Shown one piece after another: positions 1 through 10,328 of a stretch of DNA of 64,000 nt (positions are counted from its first letter, which is position 1; every line of letters begins with the position of its first letter). Made by a program: the position numbers and the translations under genes. The stretch lies in assembly GCA_018136815.1 (NCBI GenBank), contig CM030934.1, forward strand, positions 5,417,318 through 5,481,317, in the 5' to 3' direction. Below the pieces are notes generated by a model. It did not search any database, was not told where the DNA came from, and saw only the letters and a list, made by a program, of their open reading frames with translations. The DNA is from Isochrysis galbana (Eukaryota; Haptophyta; Isochrysidales; Isochrysidaceae).

Positions 1-3000
1 CGCTTCAATGGCCCTCCGTCGCGCCGACGCATGCTCCACTTGTTGCTGCAACAGCCTCGCAATTGCCCACCAAATTGTGAAAGCACGTGATGCGCGCTCG
101 GCGCGAATGGCATCAACGGCAGCGAGCGCACGGAGGAGAGCAGCCGCGGGCTCACGCACACGAGCCGGACCGACATGCGTCCTTAGCGATCGTATCGCCG
201 TCGCCTCGAGAGCTTCGTAGACGGCAGCACCAGCGACAAAGCCCTGCCATCGCCGTAGCGCTGAAGTGAGGCAGCGCAAGTCGTAATTGGGCGCCAAAAG
301 GGGCATCGCATTCTCCATGGCCCGGGATGCCTTTAAAACTCCGGTAATCGTCCAATACGGTGTAGGGCCGAAAGAAAAATTCGCGTCAAAAAAACAAGAG
401 GAAGCCGTTGTGAGAGGCGGGGCGGAGCATAACGACCACATAGAGTCTCTGCGAGATGCCGTCGGCCGTGCCATAGCGCCGGGTGCAACAGACGCCTCAG
501 TGGGCGCCGTGAAAGTTGAAGAAAAAGTAGGGGCTAGAGCGAAGCGTGGGGGCGAGGAGAGGGGGGAGCAGATGCGAGGGGGCGATGTATGCGGGGACTG
601 CCGGATCGAGCCGCTGGTCGATCCCGGGCCTGAATGCCCCAATCCATTTTGATGATGCGACGAACCGATTGAGAAACGAGGATCACGAGGGGCAACATCG
701 CCGTGAAGCCCCGCACACCGTCCGGGATCTCTTGGAGGGTCATCCAGAACGAAAGAAGAGCAACTGAGTGGAGGCAGAGGTTGGGCCACACTAGCAGTCG
801 AGCCATCGAGGGAGAACGAATCCCTACGGCGGACCACGCCGATCGAACGGCGGTTGAGTGCATACTCGGAACCGGAAACCTTCTCTCCAGAGTTCACGTC
901 AACGGCCGGAAGCAGCCGCGCTTGTAGCTGGTCCACAATGGGAGAAGAGAGAGATGGATTCTGAGTGTTGGGCGGAGGAGTGGAAAGCGCAGTCACCGCC
1001 CAACGGTCAAAGCAGCGACCAAGCCGACGATACATTTGAAGTCTCCTTGCCGTCAAGCACACGGAGTGAACGCGTCGAGTCTTTGCATGTTCCAGCGCAG
1101 CCTTGGAGCGCGCGGTGCGACGGGAAGCTTTGGCACATGCGCGAGCAGCGGTTGCCAGCGCACAGCCAAACGCCGCCGCCCGCCAGCGTTGGATCCACGC
1201 TTGCAAAAGCGCCCGACGACCGCGAGGAGTATCTTCGAGGTGGCCGCCACCCAAAGACACTTCGACAGAGGCTGCGGTCAGTAGTGCGAAGGCTGCCAGC
1301 CGCCGTTCGACCACCCTCGCAGCATTCGTGGCAGCTGCGGTCGCAGCACGTTCGGACTCTCCAAGGATGCGATCGCGCTCGTTGGTCCAGCGCTTAAAAG
1401 AAGACTTTACCGCCGACTGTGCCGCCTCCTCTGCGACAGCTCTTGCGTTGGAAGCTTCTTGCCGCTCCGCAGCCAGGTCCTCCGAAAGGCATGAGATAGC
1501 GCGTCCAGCTGAGCGCAACTCAAGCCTCAGAGTAGTGGCGCGCCAGCGCCAAGCTGCACGATCGAGACGAAGGGGATCCGCCACACCAATTGCGGCGGCA
1601 GCTGCCCTCCAACGGTAGAGAGCCCTAGTTAGTGGCAAAGAGCAGCGGCATACGCTCCAAATGCGCTCTAGCCGGAGGGCCTCTGCTCGGCGCGCCTCGC
1701 CCCAGCGTGAGAGCTCCTCTCGAGCACATTCGCGCTGGTATGGGGATCCGGTGCGCTCGATGCGCAGCAACGCGCGCAGCTCGAACCGTCCGCCTGTGCT
1801 GTCCACTTGTCTGCCATTGGCGTGGCTTTGGTACAGACCCGTGTCGCCGCCGGTGCGTCGGACTCCTTGGGGCGAGGCAACACCGTCTATCTTTTGTCCT
1901 AGCGATCGAACAGCGCGCGCAATCTGCACGAGGGCGTCGGTGTCGTCCGGGATTGATCTCTTTCCCTCAACCTGCTGGTTGCTTACGACCTTGTCTATAT
2001 GGCCCTCTTCTGGATCGCCGCGCGAAAGCTGCCCGCCCACAACCCGGCAGTGCTGGACCACACCACCATCCTCGCCACCATCGCATTGCGAGGCGGGCGA
2101 GGAACCCTGTAAGGCTAGAGAAACAGCGGCCGCACGCTCGCGCGCTTCCGTCCAGCCATGTGGCGGCTTGCTCGACGGCGGCGATGTGGACCTTGCAGCA
2201 CCTCTCGCGCGCACGGCCCCATGCACCTCCTGGGCGGACGATAAGCAGGACGAGCGGTGCCCACCTTGGAGTGGTGGTGGTGCGGCCAAGAGTGGCGGCG
2301 AGAGCGCTCCCACAGCTGCCTCGAGTCCTCCTGCAATCGGGGCGGCCACCCACGCAGCGATTGAGCGCTCTGCCGCAGCGTACCTCTCGTCCTCGTACTC
2401 CTTCGCATCCTTCGACAACTTTTCCACCGCCAACGCAAGGCGCGCCTCCCTTGCTCTGCTAACTTCAAGCGCACGCCGCTCCTGTTTCAGCTGTCCTTCC
2501 AAATTGTCAATCGTCCTCAGATGGCGTCCACACTCCAACTGCAGCTCTTCCGCTGCCTGACGTGTGGCAGTAGCGACGGCCTCATTGTGCGCCGCACGCT
2601 CGCGCGTCCGCTCCAATTTGGCCGCCACTTCCGCGCTCACGACCTCCAAATGACGCACCTCGCTTGCCAGCATCCGGCCTCTCAGCAGCGCCTCGTCGTG
2701 GGCGGCCGAGAATGCCCTCGCGGCCTCCATCGCCGCCGCGGCTTCCATCTCCGCATCGTCGCGCTCGGCAACTGCAATGCGCAGATTGCGCTTTAAGTCG
2801 AGCACCTGAAGGCGCACATCTCCAGGCGGCCATCGAGCCTGTGCCGTCGCCAGCGCTGTGGCCGCTTGCTCCGCCGCTGCTGCCGCTTCTGAGGCGGCCG
2901 TTTCACGAGCTTGCAAAAGCTCTTCCCGCGCCCGATCTGAAGCGGATCGAGCCAACTCGGCTGCCGCAGTTGCAGCTGCAGCATGTTCTTTGCTCTCCCG

Positions 3001-5346
3001 CAAGGCCGCGGCAACGGCGGCCGCGTTCCGCTCAACCTCGGCGAGTTCTGCCCCGAGGGACGTGATGACCACCTTGGCGGTGGCAATTGCCGAAGAAACG
3101 GAGGATGGCCCCACCCCAGTCTGCGCTAGCGAGGCCAATGGAAAGGATCCCGTGTGATGAGGGATAGGCGAGACGTAGGGGTGAGGCGTGGGAGGCGTCG
3201 GTCTCGTCGGCGATGGTGACGAGACGGAAAGGACCCCTGTTAGACCTCCACCAGCGCCATCACTCGCCATTCCACTCGCGCGGCGCAGCATCTGCTGGAG
3301 TGCTTTCACCTCCGCTCTGAGCTGCCTCTCTTGTCCCTCCGCCGATGCCATGGCATCGGCGAGTTCGCCCTTTTTTATCGTACGAGCGGTTCGCTCATCT
3401 CGCAAGCTTGCGTTCAAGACGGCAGCTGTGCTGCCTGCTGCATCCGCCAAGGCCCGTGCCTCAGCTAGCTGCCTCTGCAACGCTTCGACGGATTCCCCTG
3501 GCTGACCCCATGCTGCAAGTGGTGGTGTAGCTAGGCGGCGGAGCGCTTCTAGCTCCCAGTTTACCTCCGCTGCCGACTCTCCCACTGCGGCAGCTTGCGA
3601 TCGTGCGGTAGCCGCTGATCCCATTTCTGCGATGGCACGCTCCTCCGCCATCGCGGCGGCCGCGGCCACTGAGAGAGCTTGCAGCTCTTGCATGCGTTCC
3701 ATCGCCGCAGTTGCCCTAGCCGCTGAAGCCATCCATGCTGCCCTCGCCTGGGCCGCCTCTCGCTTTGCCTCCGCCGCCTCCGCCTTGGCCTCAGCCACTG
3801 AGGAGGCGGCCGCTGCCTCCGCCTCGGCAACAGCCGAATTCACCGCGAGAGCGTCCGACTGCAGCAACATTTCGTGGGCATGTGCGAGCTGTGTGGTGCC
3901 CTCGGCGACTGCCTCGCGCGCTGCAACGAGAGCCCGATCCAACTCCTCGGCTTGCTCGTCTAACTCCACCTTGCGCTTGCGAAGCTGGGCGCCACGCTCT
4001 TCTAACTCCGACTCCTCCAAAGCCAAGGTAGCCTCCCTCGTCTTTACTTTGATTCGCTCCCTTTCTAGTTGGACCACACGCTCTGCCAGTGCCTCTGCCG
4101 CCGCCTTTGCGCCGGCTGCATGTCTCCACGTATACAGCGCCGTGGCTTGATGGTAGGCCGACCGCCAACAGTGCATGCTATGGCCCACAAAGGCGTGAAA
4201 CAACAGCGCCCCACGTCGGCTCCGGGAGTCGCCCAACAACTGAGTGCCCTGGCGCAGTGCCAAAGCATCTTGACTGCTGCCGCTGGGGGAGAGCTCTGTA
4301 GTGATGGACGCAGTGGCAGGTACACTAGGTGATAGCGGTGAACTTGCTGAGACCAAGGCACTGGCGCCCAGGTGCGACCCGCTCTCACACGAAGTCGCGA
4401 GATGTATGCGACACTCCGCATCCTGGGATGCAATTCTTCTAGCAGGCCTGTCACCTCCCGTGAAGCAGCACGTGCCAGTAGGCATGACGCTTGTCAAGCC
4501 GAGCGTCTGGTGAACGGATGGAGATTTGTACAAATGGTCGGGACTATTGCTTCCGGGCAAAAATAAAGCCTCCGCAGAATTATTGCGGTCCGCTCCACCG
4601 AAATCCGCCTCGTGGCTAGCTTGCATGCGTCGCGATTCTCTATCGCCATCGCGGGCCAGCGCGAGAAACTGAGCCTCAATCTCGGCGAACTGCGTCCTGT
4701 CTTGCTCTGTCTGGTCCAGTAGGTTGAGTGTCTGGATGGATGAAGCTGGGGGCAAAGCGTGGGCTTCTAGGTCGGCCCACGGAGAGTTTGAGCGTCGCTT
4801 TGGCGGATTGGCGGCACATGTTGCCATGCATTCGATCCCCGGCGGGGCCTCCAGCTTCGCTTCCAGCACAAAAGAGGTGACCTCATACTGAGCCAGCGGA
4901 AAATTGAAGACACATACTCCCCACCGAGTCGGGCCATCAGCATCACTCAGGATTTCAGGCGAAAAAGGTGGCGCAGAGAACGGCTTTCGCCGACTGCTCC
5001 GCAATAATTCACCGATGGATGATCTGGCACCGCTGTCAATACTAGGCGTCGATTTTGGCGGCCTCGGGCGCTCAGGTGACGGGATGAGGATCTCGTGCGT
5101 GGTCGCCTCTGCCTTGAACGCCTCGAAGTCGCAGTAGTGGGCTTGGACGAGCTGCTCGCTGTCGAGGTCGACGAGCGGCCACTCGCCACACGAGGCAATG
5201 AGCACTGGGTCGCCCCCTTTCCTGTGCATCCTCAGCCGCAGCGAGCCGAGGCCGACGGAGCGCGGCAGCTCGACGATGAAGCTCTGCATCTCTCCCGGCC
5301 GCACGCTCGCTCGGACGGCGCCGCCCAGCTGCAGCCGTGGGGTCAT
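1..5346 (-). CDS. Giant coiled-coil protein with Trp-rich helical repeats, 3' end outside window
   Basis: One reading frame stays open from an ATG at 5344-5346 down to base 1, giving about 1782 residues without a stop; an in-frame stop lies upstream at 5590-5592 with no other ATG between. Residues 1-85 are beta-rich (a stretch reading VRPGEMQSFIVELP, then GGDPVLI) and recall a PPC-type domain, weakly. Ser/Pro-rich linkers follow. A long Ala/Glu/Arg/Leu coiled coil covers roughly residues 440-1000. The C-terminal third has short Trp-containing helices (YRWRAA, SSFKRW, QRWRAA, CFDRWA, LRRWQG) spaced like Sfi1/centrin-binding repeats. A cytoskeletal, centrosomal or basal-body role is inference from these repeats alone. 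The gene is transcribed away from the GPHR gene. Introns cannot be excluded, but five kilobases of open frame argue for one exon. The frame is clear; the function is not. Confidence 0.8.
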   Translation of the reverse strand, partial: MTPRLQLGGAVRASVRPGEMQSFIVELPRSVGLGSLRLRMHRKGGDPVLIASCGEWPLVDLDSEQLVQAHYCDFEAFKAEATTHEILIPSPERPRPPKSTPSIDSGARSSIGELLRSSRRKPFSAPPFSPEILSDADGPTRWGVCVFNFPLAQYEVTSFVLEAKLEAPPGIECMATCAANPPKRRSNSPWADLEAHALPPASSIQTLNLLDQTEQDRTQFAEIEAQFLALARDGDRESRRMQASHEADFGGADRNNSAEALFLPGSNSPDHLYKSPSVHQTLGLTSVMPTGTCCFTGGDRPARRIASQDAECRIHLATSCESGSHLGASALVSASSPLSPSVPATASITTELSPSGSSQDALALRQGTQLLGDSRSRRGALLFHAFVGHSMHCWRSAYHQATALYTWRHAAGAKAAAEALAERVVQLERERIKVKTREATLALEESELEERGAQLRKRKVELDEQAEELDRALVAAREAVAEGTTQLAHAHEMLLQSDALAVNSAVAEAEAAAASSVAEAKAEAAEAKREAAQARAAWMASAARATAAMERMQELQALSVAAAAAMAEERAIAEMGSAATARSQAAAVGESAAEVNWELEALRRLATPPLAAWGQPGESVEALQRQLAEARALADAAGSTAAVLNASLRDERTARTIKKGELADAMASAEGQERQLRAEVKALQQMLRRASGMASDGAGGGLTGVLSVSSPSPTRPTPPTPHPYVSPIPHHTGSFPLASLAQTGVGPSSVSSAIATAKVVITSLGAELAEVERNAAAVAAALRESKEHAAAATAAAELARSASDRAREELLQARETAASEAAAAAEQAATALATAQARWPPGDVRLQVLDLKRNLRIAVAERDDAEMEAAAAMEAARAFSAAHDEALLRGRMLASEVRHLEVVSAEVAAKLERTRERAAHNEAVATATRQAAEELQLECGRHLRTIDNLEGQLKQERRALEVSRAREARLALAVEKLSKDAKEYEDERYAAAERSIAAWVAAPIAGGLEAAVGALSPPLLAAPPPLQGGHRSSCLSSAQEVHGAVRARGAARSTSPPSSKPPHGWTEARERAAAVSLALQGSSPASQCDGGEDGGVVQHCRVVGGQLSRGDPEEGHIDKVVSNQQVEGKRSIPDDTDALVQIARAVRSLGQKIDGVASPQGVRRTGGDTGLYQSHANGRQVDSTGGRFELRALLRIERTGSPYQRECAREELSRWGEARRAEALRLERIWSVCRCSLPLTRALYRWRAAAAAIGVADPLRLDRAAWRWRATTLRLELRSAGRAISCLSEDLAAERQEASNARAVAEEAAQSAVKSSFKRWTNERDRILGESERAATAAATNAARVVERRLAAFALLTAASVEVSLGGGHLEDTPRGRRALLQAWIQRWRAAAFGCALATAARACAKASRRTARSKAALEHAKTRRVHSVCLTARRLQMYRRLGRCFDRWAVTALSTPPPNTQNPSLSSPIVDQLQARLLPAVDVNSGEKVSGSEYALNRRSIGVVRRRDSFSLDGSTASVAQPLPPLSCSSFVLDDPPRDPGRCAGLHGDVAPRDPRFSIGSSHHQNGLGHSGPGSTSGSIRQSPHTSPPRICSPLSSPPRFALAPTFSSTFTAPTEASVAPGAMARPTASRRDSMWSLCSAPPLTTASSCFFDANFSFGPTPYWTITGVLKASRAMENAMPLLAPNYDLRCLTSALRRWQGFVAGAAVYEALEATAIRSLRTHVGPARVREPAAALLRALAAVDAIRAERASRAFTIWWAIARLLQQQVEHASARRRAIEA

Positions 5347-6050
5347 AAGGCAACGCCGCAGGCGGCGCCTCTCGCCGAGGCCGTGGCGCCAGGAGGAAGG
5401 GAGGGGGGGGGAAGGGCGCGAGAGGAGGGGAGGAGAGAGAGGGAGAGGGAGAGAAGGGGGAGAAGGAGCGGGAGGGAGCCTCGGCGGAGGCTTGGGCTCG
5501 CCACCCAGCGCCTGGCCGGTAAGGCACTCTCTTCTCTCTCGTCTCCATCTCTCTTCACAGACACAAAAAGAAAAAGGATCCCCCCATTCTCACCCCTTCC
5601 CCACAGATTACTTTAGTAGAGGGGACAGCCGTAAGAGGAAGGGAAAACAAAAAGAAGGCGCGCGCCGCCCGGCGCCGAGGGAGAGAGCGCTCGTCTCCCG
5701 TCTTCCCGCCCCCCCCCCCCCCCCCCAGCCCTTCTTCACCTAAACTGCTTCCACATATCGTTGTTCTCTGGTTGGGGTCTCTCGCTCCCCCCTCTCTCTC
5801 GCTCGCTCTCTCTCCCTGCTCGCCCGCCCTCTCCCGCGCTGGAGGAGGGCGAGCGCCGTCGTCGGATGCTGGCGCGCTGAGGGGAGAGGGGAGGGAGGGA
5901 GGCGGGGGGAGAGAGAGCGCGCGCGAGCGAGCGAGCGAGCGAGGGAGGGAGGGAGGGGGAGGGAGGGAGAGCAGAGCCGAGCGAGGAGCGCTCGAGAGGG
6001 AGAGCAGGCGAGAGGGGAGGGAGGGAGGGAGTGAGGGGCTAGCACCTGCG
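5347..6050. promoter_or_regulatory. Divergent promoter region with purine/pyrimidine tracts
   Basis: This 704-base stretch separates two genes transcribed in opposite directions, so it probably holds both promoters and both 5' UTRs. It contains a GA-rich block at about 5397-5475, a run of about 19 C near 5710-5728, CT-rich sequence at 5780-5840 and GGGA/GAGC-type repeats at 5880-6040. I see no convincing TATA box. Confidence 0.5.
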
Positions 6051-8909
6051 ATGGAGCTGCCAGCATCAGCTGATCCCGGCGAGATCTTGGGCTTCTTCGC
6101 GTGCGTGCTGGTGCCGCTCTACCTGCTGGGTAGGCTTCTCTACCCGCTGCGCGCCGCCTCGATTGCGCCTCTCAAGCTGCCTTGCCGCCTCTTCGCCGTC
6201 TCATTCGCACTCTCGCTCTCGCTGCTCGTGCTGGTGCTGCTTGATGTGGTCGATGCTCTCAGTGCCCCATCGCGCCGAGCTCTGTGGCGCGCGATCCTGT
6301 TGGCGCACCTGGCCCTGCTAGTCATAGGCCTGCCACTTGCCCAGATCTTGCTCATCTTGCGCCGGGTGACGGGTGCCTCTGGAGCAGCGGCTGCACCGCT
6401 CTGCCTTCCGCCTTTACTTGGTTGGCTGTATATTTTCTATCGTATCGGAGATCCCTTTCCCGTCGATTCTTGGCGCGAAAACGCCTGGCGCGAAGACGAT
6501 ACAACGCTGAGCTTCGCCTTTTCAGGCTTGAGCCTCGTGCTCCACCTGTGCATCAATCGAGCAGGCATTATTGGTGTCTTCCTCACTGCGGCCATGTCGG
6601 GCGCAGGGGCAGTCACCTCGCCAGCGGCTGCCCTTGCCCGATGGCTCCGGCCCGTCACTCCAATCGAGGTCCGGATCGCCGAGCGCGCGGTGCTGGCGTC
6701 GTTGCACATGCTTCTGCAGGGTAATCGGAGGTTGGCAGCAGTGATGGAGCGTCACGAGGCTGAGGTTGCTGAGGCGGTTGAGGCGGGAGCCGCTGTCGGG
6801 CGCGCGGTGAAGCGGCGAAGCAATGATGCGTGCCGTACGTCGGAAAGCGGCGGCGCTTGCGCAGAGGCCAAGGGCGGAGAGGGAGATGAGGGCGGTGTCA
6901 ACCACCCCTCCGATGAAAGCTTGGGATCACGGTGTCTATCTGCCATCCTCCGGGCCGTAAGGCTTGCCTATGGTCTTCTGCATGCACGGAGCCGCTCATT
7001 TCGCTCCTCGTCACAGCTCTGGGCGGCACGGCGTGAGACAGTAGCCTTACGCCGGTCGCTCAACGCTTCTCTGGCTACCCTTGACGAGCTCGAGGGGCTG
7101 CTTGAGGCTGAAGCGCACGCTCGCACTCGACGAGGAAGGGCGGAGGAGGGTCTCGGCCTCATCTTCTTGGGTTACGCGATTCAGAAGGTGGCTGTGTCGG
7201 TCGCCTCCCTCCTGTGGCGACAGCATGGAAGGCGCGCCACTGCCTCCAGTAGCCGAGCGGAGCCGGTGCTCTTTCGAGCACTAGGACATGCCGGTGCCTT
7301 GTCGGCACCAACGGCGCGAGCGCTTTCACTATTGGTGGTGGGCATCCTGCTGATCTCGTCGACACGCGGGTTCCTGCGCCACGTGTCGAGGCTCTCAGCG
7401 AGGCTCGACGCGGCCGGAGGAGCCGCAGGGAAGCAACGACACGGTCGGATGCGCCCAGGCGCCAGCTTAGGAATCCGGCCCAAGGGCGCGGCAGCAGCTG
7501 CTACGAGCACCAGCTCCAAGCCGAACGCGCAACCTTTCGCCCCTTTGCCGGGCTGTGGGTCATCCCCGTCTTCGGAATCAGCCTCTCAGGATGCCGCTTC
7601 TGCACGAGCCCCGCTGCCATCGTTCGTGGATGTTGTCGGCTGCACCACAGCCCAGGTGATGGGCTTCTATTTCTTCTCCGCCGTCCTACTTGTGCGCGCC
7701 TCCCTGCCATGGCGCTACCGTGGCGGCATCGAGGCCGCCGTGGGCAGCGTTGAATTTTCCTTTTATCACCATTGGTTCGATTCCATTTTCCTCTTCTCTG
7801 CCTTGCTCACCGCCGGCATCGTCGGGTTGCAAATGACCCTCGCCTCTCACCGGCGGCGTTCCCGATCTGGTTCCGACGTTGCGGGAAGCGTCTCGAGCCA
7901 GCGGCAACGCCATGCAGCGATTGCTGCGCGCGAACGCGCCAAACGAGCTGTTGTTGCATCTCATGGTGCAGCAGCTGGCGCGCGCAATGCCGCCGCAGGC
8001 TTGACGATTAGCGCGGGCGGCACTCGCCGATCCAGCAACGCTACAATTTCGTCATCAGCTGGGGCGGAAGGGGGTTGGGCCATCGCTGCCTCGGGCAGCG
8101 CATCTCCGATTGCTGGGGCTGCGATTGGGCCCTCGGGTGCGCCCCCTTGCCAAAGCGTTCAAGGTGGAAAACTGTTGACGACCAGCGACGACCTGCGGGC
8201 GTTCGCCGGCGCTCATTCGTCCGCCTTTGTTCGAGCTTCTCTCCAGGACCACGTGTACAAATCGCACAAAAGAGCCCCCAAAGATTCTGTGCATGCCACC
8301 GGGAGTGGCTCTCAGCGCGCTTCCCAGGCCCCTTCTCGCGAAACTTCACGAAGCTCGTCGCCACGAATACAGCCGGTGACCATGGGCGCATTGCCATCGA
8401 GTGATGGCCACCTCAACGGCGCCCTATCTGTGGACAGCCGTGTGGGCGATGGGAAAATGCACAGCAACCGCTCGGCCGATCGCTTATCCTCGAATAGCAT
8501 GGAAGCGCTTCTTCCTGGAGACGAGCTCCCACTTGCCCCTTTGCCCACTCCCAGCGCAACCGAGTTACGGCAGCGCAAAGGTCCCCAAGTAGCATCGTCA
8601 GCGCCACCTGCGCCTCGAGCTTCAGGGACGAGTAACGTCACCGTTGGTCTCCATGGGGGCCGCGTTCCGTCCTCGGAGAATGGAGGCCGCGTGTCAGGCA
8701 CCCCAGGGGAGGCGCCCTCATTTTCCCCTCGCTTCTATGGCCTTGCGGCGGGTCTCGCTCTGATTCCCCCGGCGACCTTGGAGGTAGAGGAGACACCTAA
8801 TGCTGCCATCGCCGGCACGATGGCCTCCGCCTCCGCGGCTGCCTCGCGAGGACCACGCGCACTGTTTGACTTTGTCACAAACTTAGAAGAGGTCCACCTT
8901 AGCCTCTGA
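6051..8909 (+). CDS. GPHR: GPHR/GTG-type Golgi pH regulator (GPR89 family)
   Basis: The product is a 952-residue multi-pass membrane protein of the GPR89 family. Animal members are Golgi anion channels that acidify the lumen; plant GTG1/2 are related. Several family signatures are visible. Residues 133-138 read IGDPFP, and residues 169-188 read NRAGIIGVFLTAAMSGAGAV as in animal GPHR. The C-terminal core has AQVMGFYFFSAVLLVRASLP and then SVEFSFYHHWFDSIFLFSAL, ending near residue 600. Animal and plant proteins are about 450-470 residues; this one adds a charged insert at about 240-330, others near 470, and a Ser/Ala-rich tail after residue 600. No intron is needed. The ATG at 6051 is chosen because the first membrane segment follows directly; the frame is open further upstream through repetitive GA-rich DNA. 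The last 36 codons lie in a tandem duplication. Confidence 0.93.
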   Translation: MELPASADPGEILGFFACVLVPLYLLGRLLYPLRAASIAPLKLPCRLFAVSFALSLSLLVLVLLDVVDALSAPSRRALWRAILLAHLALLVIGLPLAQILLILRRVTGASGAAAAPLCLPPLLGWLYIFYRIGDPFPVDSWRENAWREDDTTLSFAFSGLSLVLHLCINRAGIIGVFLTAAMSGAGAVTSPAAALARWLRPVTPIEVRIAERAVLASLHMLLQGNRRLAAVMERHEAEVAEAVEAGAAVGRAVKRRSNDACRTSESGGACAEAKGGEGDEGGVNHPSDESLGSRCLSAILRAVRLAYGLLHARSRSFRSSSQLWAARRETVALRRSLNASLATLDELEGLLEAEAHARTRRGRAEEGLGLIFLGYAIQKVAVSVASLLWRQHGRRATASSSRAEPVLFRALGHAGALSAPTARALSLLVVGILLISSTRGFLRHVSRLSARLDAAGGAAGKQRHGRMRPGASLGIRPKGAAAAATSTSSKPNAQPFAPLPGCGSSPSSESASQDAASARAPLPSFVDVVGCTTAQVMGFYFFSAVLLVRASLPWRYRGGIEAAVGSVEFSFYHHWFDSIFLFSALLTAGIVGLQMTLASHRRRSRSGSDVAGSVSSQRQRHAAIAARERAKRAVVASHGAAAGARNAAAGLTISAGGTRRSSNATISSSAGAEGGWAIAASGSASPIAGAAIGPSGAPPCQSVQGGKLLTTSDDLRAFAGAHSSAFVRASLQDHVYKSHKRAPKDSVHATGSGSQRASQAPSRETSRSSSPRIQPVTMGALPSSDGHLNGALSVDSRVGDGKMHSNRSADRLSSNSMEALLPGDELPLAPLPTPSATELRQRKGPQVASSAPPAPRASGTSNVTVGLHGGRVPSSENGGRVSGTPGEAPSFSPRFYGLAAGLALIPPATLEVEETPNAAIAGTMASASAAASRGPRALFDFVTNLEEVHLSL

Positions 8910-9054
8910 TTCCGATGGATTTGGCGTTGCTGCCATCGCCGGCACGATGGCCTCCGCCTCCGCGGCTGCCTCGCGAGGACCACGCGCACTGTTTGACTTT
9001 GTCACAAGCTTAGAAGAGGTCCATCTTAGCCTCTGATTCCGATGGATTTGGCGT
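8801..9054 (+). repeat. 127-base tandem duplication across the GPHR stop codon
   Basis: Bases 8801-8927 are repeated directly at 8928-9054 with only about two substitutions. The unit contains the last 36 codons, the stop codon at 8907-8909 and the start of the 3' UTR. The first copy therefore ends the protein and the second lies downstream as non-coding sequence. Confidence 0.9.
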
Positions 9055-9381
9055 TGGAAGTGACCTCTTAGTCTCATCACGGACGCTCCGAGGTAGGTTG
9101 AATCTGAGAATGCGCATTCTTTCTCTCCCACTCGCCCGCGCGCCGTTGTCATTGCGATCGCGTGTTCACCATGTGCTGAGGCTAGTGCCAGGGTTGCTGG
9201 TGCAAGCGTGACGCTCCTTACTATGCACAAGACACGGCATGTAGAGCGTACGGAGGTGCATATGTGCGTGCGTTGTGCACGCGAAGAAACCAAAAGTTAC
9301 CAGTCTGAGTCTTGGACGTGGTGGGCCGCACAACGCAGGATGCGAGTCGCCACAGCTGCCGACAACCGTATCGGCCTTGAT
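9055..9381. other. GPHR downstream flank, no gene seen
   Basis: This unique sequence lies between the GPHR 3' duplication and a retroposon insertion. I see no gene in it. Its last 18 bases, 9364-9381, are the left target-site duplication of the next element. Confidence 0.5.
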
Positions 9382-10310
9382 AATCTAACTGAGCATTAGT
9401 ACCACTACTCTCACTAGCCCGGTACTAACACGACAACCCTCAGTGCACCTGCCCGTACACCTTGACGCGTGCTGATGCCACAGATACATACTCCTATGCA
9501 CCCCTCCACATCTCCCCCCTCGCAGGCCCCCGGCTCCCATTCTAACTCCCCACAAGTTAGAATGAGGGAAAACCCATTGAGGCGGTCCGGTCGACGCCGG
9601 CCGACTCTCCGGGAAAAAGCACCGGGGGGGGGGGGAGGAACTCTCGTCAACAAAGGGGAACGGCCCTTACCAGCTCGCGCCGTGAGCGATCCTCGAGAAA
9701 TAAGTGGCCGCGACTCGAGTAACCTGTGCCACTCCTAGGGTACTCTCCTCGACCTTGGGTCACTCCCTTCTCTCTCCCTCCTGTCGCCAGCCGCCCCCTT
9801 CCCGTTTGCTAACGCAAACAGGGCCTGTTTCTCACCGCACTCCGTCGGGGGGGGTGCAAAATCCCCCCTCTCCCTCTCTCCACTCTCACCCCGCGTCGTC
9901 CCTGTGGCGCGTCGCCATGCGCGCGCCCTGGCCTGCTCTCAGAGGTCCTGTGGGGGCTCCCAAAGGGCCAGCAGGGCAGCTCAGGGGGCAGTGGAGGCTG
10001 GGGCTCAGCCCCTGGCCCCCCCTGCCTCTCCCACGCTTGCCACGCTGGTCATGGGAGCCTCCTAGAGGCCCCTGTATGCCTGGCGACCAGGGACAGGGGG
10101 GGAGTCAGCTCGAGGGCAGGCCCAATGCGGGCGTGGGAGTACGGCTCGCGGCCCGCGCCCACTGGGGGTCTGGGCTGTCTTGTTGAGTGCCCTGCCCCTG
10201 CCAGAGGGCAGGGGCTGGGGTTGAATGTGCGGGCCCACCCCGGGGGGTGTCCGCGATGGAGAGAGGGGGGCGCGAGGCCCCCATTGACCCCCACTTATAA
10301 AAGTAGGTTG
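9382..10310. mobile_element. Short retroposon (family R1), 929 bases with 18-base target duplication
   Basis: The element is bounded by a perfect 18-base direct repeat, AACCGTATCGGCCTTGAT, at 9364-9381 and 10311-10328, as left by LINE-type retrotransposition. Its right half (about 9940-10310) matches 35130-35515 and, more loosely, the inverse of 16828-17590 and 49043-49794. The landmark is a block containing CAGCTCAGGGGGCAGTGGAGG. It encodes no recognisable protein and is probably non-autonomous. A perfect 10-base-stem hairpin lies at 9538-9564. Confidence 0.75.
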
Positions 10311-10328
10311 AACCGTATCGGCCTTGAT

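Noticed and set aside
2858-4150. Plus-strand Ala/Ser-rich open frames
   Set aside because: They are antisense shadows of the minus-strand coiled coil, whose frame is open over five kilobases with heptad-like composition.
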